DNA of 6,981 bases from Bacteroidales bacterium UBA3663 (GTDB lineage Bacteria; Bacteroidota; Bacteroidia; Bacteroidales; UBA3663), in NCBI GenBank assembly GCA_002373755.1, contig DFJU01000030.1, positions 1 to 6,981 on the forward strand, in the 5' to 3' direction. Each line of letters opens with the position of its first letter. The first letter of the stretch is position 1. A program made the translations under genes and the position numbers. Positions 6,109 through 6,981 of this stretch are shown here, piece by piece. The notes beneath the pieces were generated by a model that had not been told where the DNA came from, searched no databases, and saw only the letters and a list, made by a program, of their open reading frames with translations.

Positions 6109-6343
6109 CAGCGAAATTGCTCACGTCCGACTGTCTCGTGTATCGTCAGAGAACGGACAGCAGTTAATTCAGAACGCTTTACTATGATACGAGCTCGCGA
6201 AAGTGAATAGCTTTGCATTTCTGCAAGTCTTTTTATGGCCAATGGCTCATTTTGGTCAGCGGACTTGGCATTACAACCGATTGAGTGTGCAACTTTATGT
6301 GAAAATATGCGCAATCATGCGCTAATTAAATGAGGTATTGCCA
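6109..6343. other. Intergenic region without recognised gene
   Basis: AT-rich. The minus-strand frame from 6314 to 6108 is open for 68 codons but begins with TTG directly after a TGA stop, has no early ATG, and runs into the trxB terminator, so I do not call it a gene; a degraded coding remnant is possible. A small hairpin GCGCA-ATCA-TGCGC lies at 6309-6322, just upstream of the promoter box at 6344, and resembles the hairpin at 2629-2644. Confidence 0.5.
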
Positions 6344-6351
6344 TATCTTTG
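6344..6351 (+). promoter_or_regulatory. Promoter -7 box of the downstream secreted-protein gene
   Basis: TATCTTTG matches the Bacteroidetes TAnnTTTG box in a typical setting (TATCTTTGCATTGTACC). No clear TTTG is seen near -33. Transcription from about 6358 would produce a leader of roughly 340 bases before the ATG at 6699, containing a short ORF and several stem-loops. Confidence 0.6.
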
Positions 6352-6368
6352 CATTGTACCCCCAAGAA

Positions 6369-6506
6369 ATGTTAAATGTTATGACTGACCTTATGACCAC
6401 AAAAGACAATGTTCAACGAAGCAATAAAATAATGACCGATTTACTTGGCCATTCCAATATTTTTGCTACTCTCTTCTCTCTCTCAGGCGCTCGCCTATAC
6501 CTATAA
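6369..6506 (+). CDS. Possible 45-residue leader ORF
   Basis: An ATG about 11 bases after the predicted transcription start opens a 45-codon frame that ends at TAA 6504-6506. The peptide begins MLNVMTDLMTTKD and contains a second similar segment, IMTDLLG (21-27); its last third is hydrophobic (NIFATLFSLSGARLYL, 30-45). No run of a single amino acid codon is seen, so it is not a classical amino-acid attenuator peptide. No homologue is recognised and there is no clear Shine-Dalgarno. It may be a real small protein, a leader peptide, or chance. Confidence 0.25.
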   Translation: MLNVMTDLMTTKDNVQRSNKIMTDLLGHSNIFATLFSLSGARLYL

Positions 6507-6542
6507 GAGAGACAATAACACCTATTCTTTTATTCTTTTTTG

Positions 6543-6634
6543 CGCGGGTCGCCCGCGTTAATATACGGCTTTTCTTGCTTTCCGGCAAGAGAAGTCGGCT
6601 TGTTTTTTGTCCCCGTCGGACGACTGCGGCGGGG
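6543..6634 (+). promoter_or_regulatory. Stem-loop series in the long 5' leader
   Basis: Three hairpins follow each other: CGCGGG/CCCGCG (6543-6557, loop TCG); CTTTTCTTGC/GCAAGAGAAG (6569-6594, one G-U pair); and CCCCGTCG/CGGCGGGG (6611-6634, one G-U pair, loop 6619-6626). A run of six T (6603-6608) lies between the second and third; the second stem ends eight bases before it, but CAAG (6586-6589) can alternatively pair with CTTG (6599-6602) directly before the T-run. This could be a leader terminator or attenuator for the gene at 6699; the function is inference. Confidence 0.4.
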
Positions 6635-6698
6635 ATGGCGACAGACACTAAGAAACAAACATTTATCAGTAAAAAAAAGTTTAATTTCTAAAAACAAA

Positions 6699-6981
6699 AT
6701 GCTTATGAGACAAAAAGTATTTTCAATCCTCGCCCTCCTGCTGATGGCAGTGACGGGCGCAATGGCGCAGACCGAAACGCTGCTGACCACAATTACAGCA
6801 ACAGCCAAAGAGCAAGCCAGCTACAGTACGGCGAATGTGGCAACCGTTTCATTCAGTTATACTGCAGGAGGGAGCTCAGCATACCTCGCTAACTGGGGAT
6901 GGTGGGGATACGGTTGGTCGGCAACCGTCAATGCAGCCGAAGGATATACCATCACGAAATGTATATTCTATGACGATGCCA
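6699..6981 (+). CDS. Secreted protein, N-terminal part (truncated by window end)
   Basis: The first 94 codons of an exported protein that continues past the window. The signal peptide is clear: MLMRQK, hydrophobic core ILALLLMAV, cut after GAMA with QTE following, typical of Bacteroidales. The mature start is rich in Thr, Ser, Ala and aromatic residues (NWGWWGYGWSATV, 66-78), as in surface proteins of this order, and contains TATAKEQASYSTANVATVSF. No catalytic motif is visible in this part. ATG 6699 is preceded by an A-rich stretch; ATG 6705 in the same frame would serve equally well (MRQKVF). It follows a long structured leader and its own promoter box, so it is probably not part of the dsbD-trxB operon. 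Confidence 0.8.
   Translation, partial: MLMRQKVFSILALLLMAVTGAMAQTETLLTTITATAKEQASYSTANVATVSFSYTAGGSSAYLANWGWWGYGWSATVNAAEGYTITKCIFYDDA

Noticed and set aside
6108..6314. Minus-strand open frame of 68 codons
   Set aside because: It starts with TTG right after a stop, has no promoter box I can see and ends inside the trxB terminator; at most a coding remnant.
6530..6808. Minus-strand open frame of 92 codons
   Set aside because: It overlaps the start and signal peptide of the secreted-protein gene at 6699 and the leader hairpins.
1..6981. tRNA, rRNA, transposase or integrase genes
   Set aside because: No cloverleaf, ribosomal RNA stretch, or recombinase motif was seen on either strand.

Overview
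The window looks like Bacteroidales chromosome (Prevotella, Bacteroides or Muribaculaceae-like; genus not resolved). Evidence: promoter boxes of the Bacteroidetes type (TAnnTTTG), weak or A-rich ribosome-binding regions, a Bacteroidetes-style DsbD, a GLUG-repeat secreted protein, and a final gene with a signal peptide ending GAMA-QTE. The base composition of the coding parts is moderately GC-rich, while the intergenic parts are AT-rich.

Layout, left to right. Positions 1-437 hold no gene I recognise but are full of structure: a possible promoter, an 11-bp duplication, a 28-bp palindrome nested in a second inverted repeat, a four-unit 11-bp tandem array, and a long hairpin just behind the next gene. 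On the minus strand follow an AraC-family regulator (438-1334, own promoter box at 1379-1386) and a secreted, cysteine-rich GLUG-repeat protein (1613-2428, terminator at 1536-1568). A 550-bp gap separates this gene from a divergent plus-strand operon: dsbD (2981-5056) and trxB (5044-6024), overlapping by 13 bp and closed by a terminator at 6066-6108. A 674-bp gap then carries a strong promoter box, a possible 45-codon leader ORF and several hairpins, ahead of a secreted protein gene that runs off the window at 6699.

Functionally, dsbD and trxB form a plausible reducing route: NADPH to TrxB, to a thioredoxin encoded elsewhere, to DsbD in the inner membrane, to the periplasm. The divergent GLUG protein is exported and has eleven cysteines in its mature part, so it is a possible, unproven client of periplasmic thiol chemistry.

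The most unusual signal is at word level. The heptamer ATCGGCC (20 copies on both strands) and the heptamer CGCGTAG (11 copies) are far above the roughly one copy each expected by chance. They occur in genes in several reading frames and also between genes, but are absent from the GLUG gene and from everything after trxB. They cluster most densely in the low-complexity linker of DsbD.
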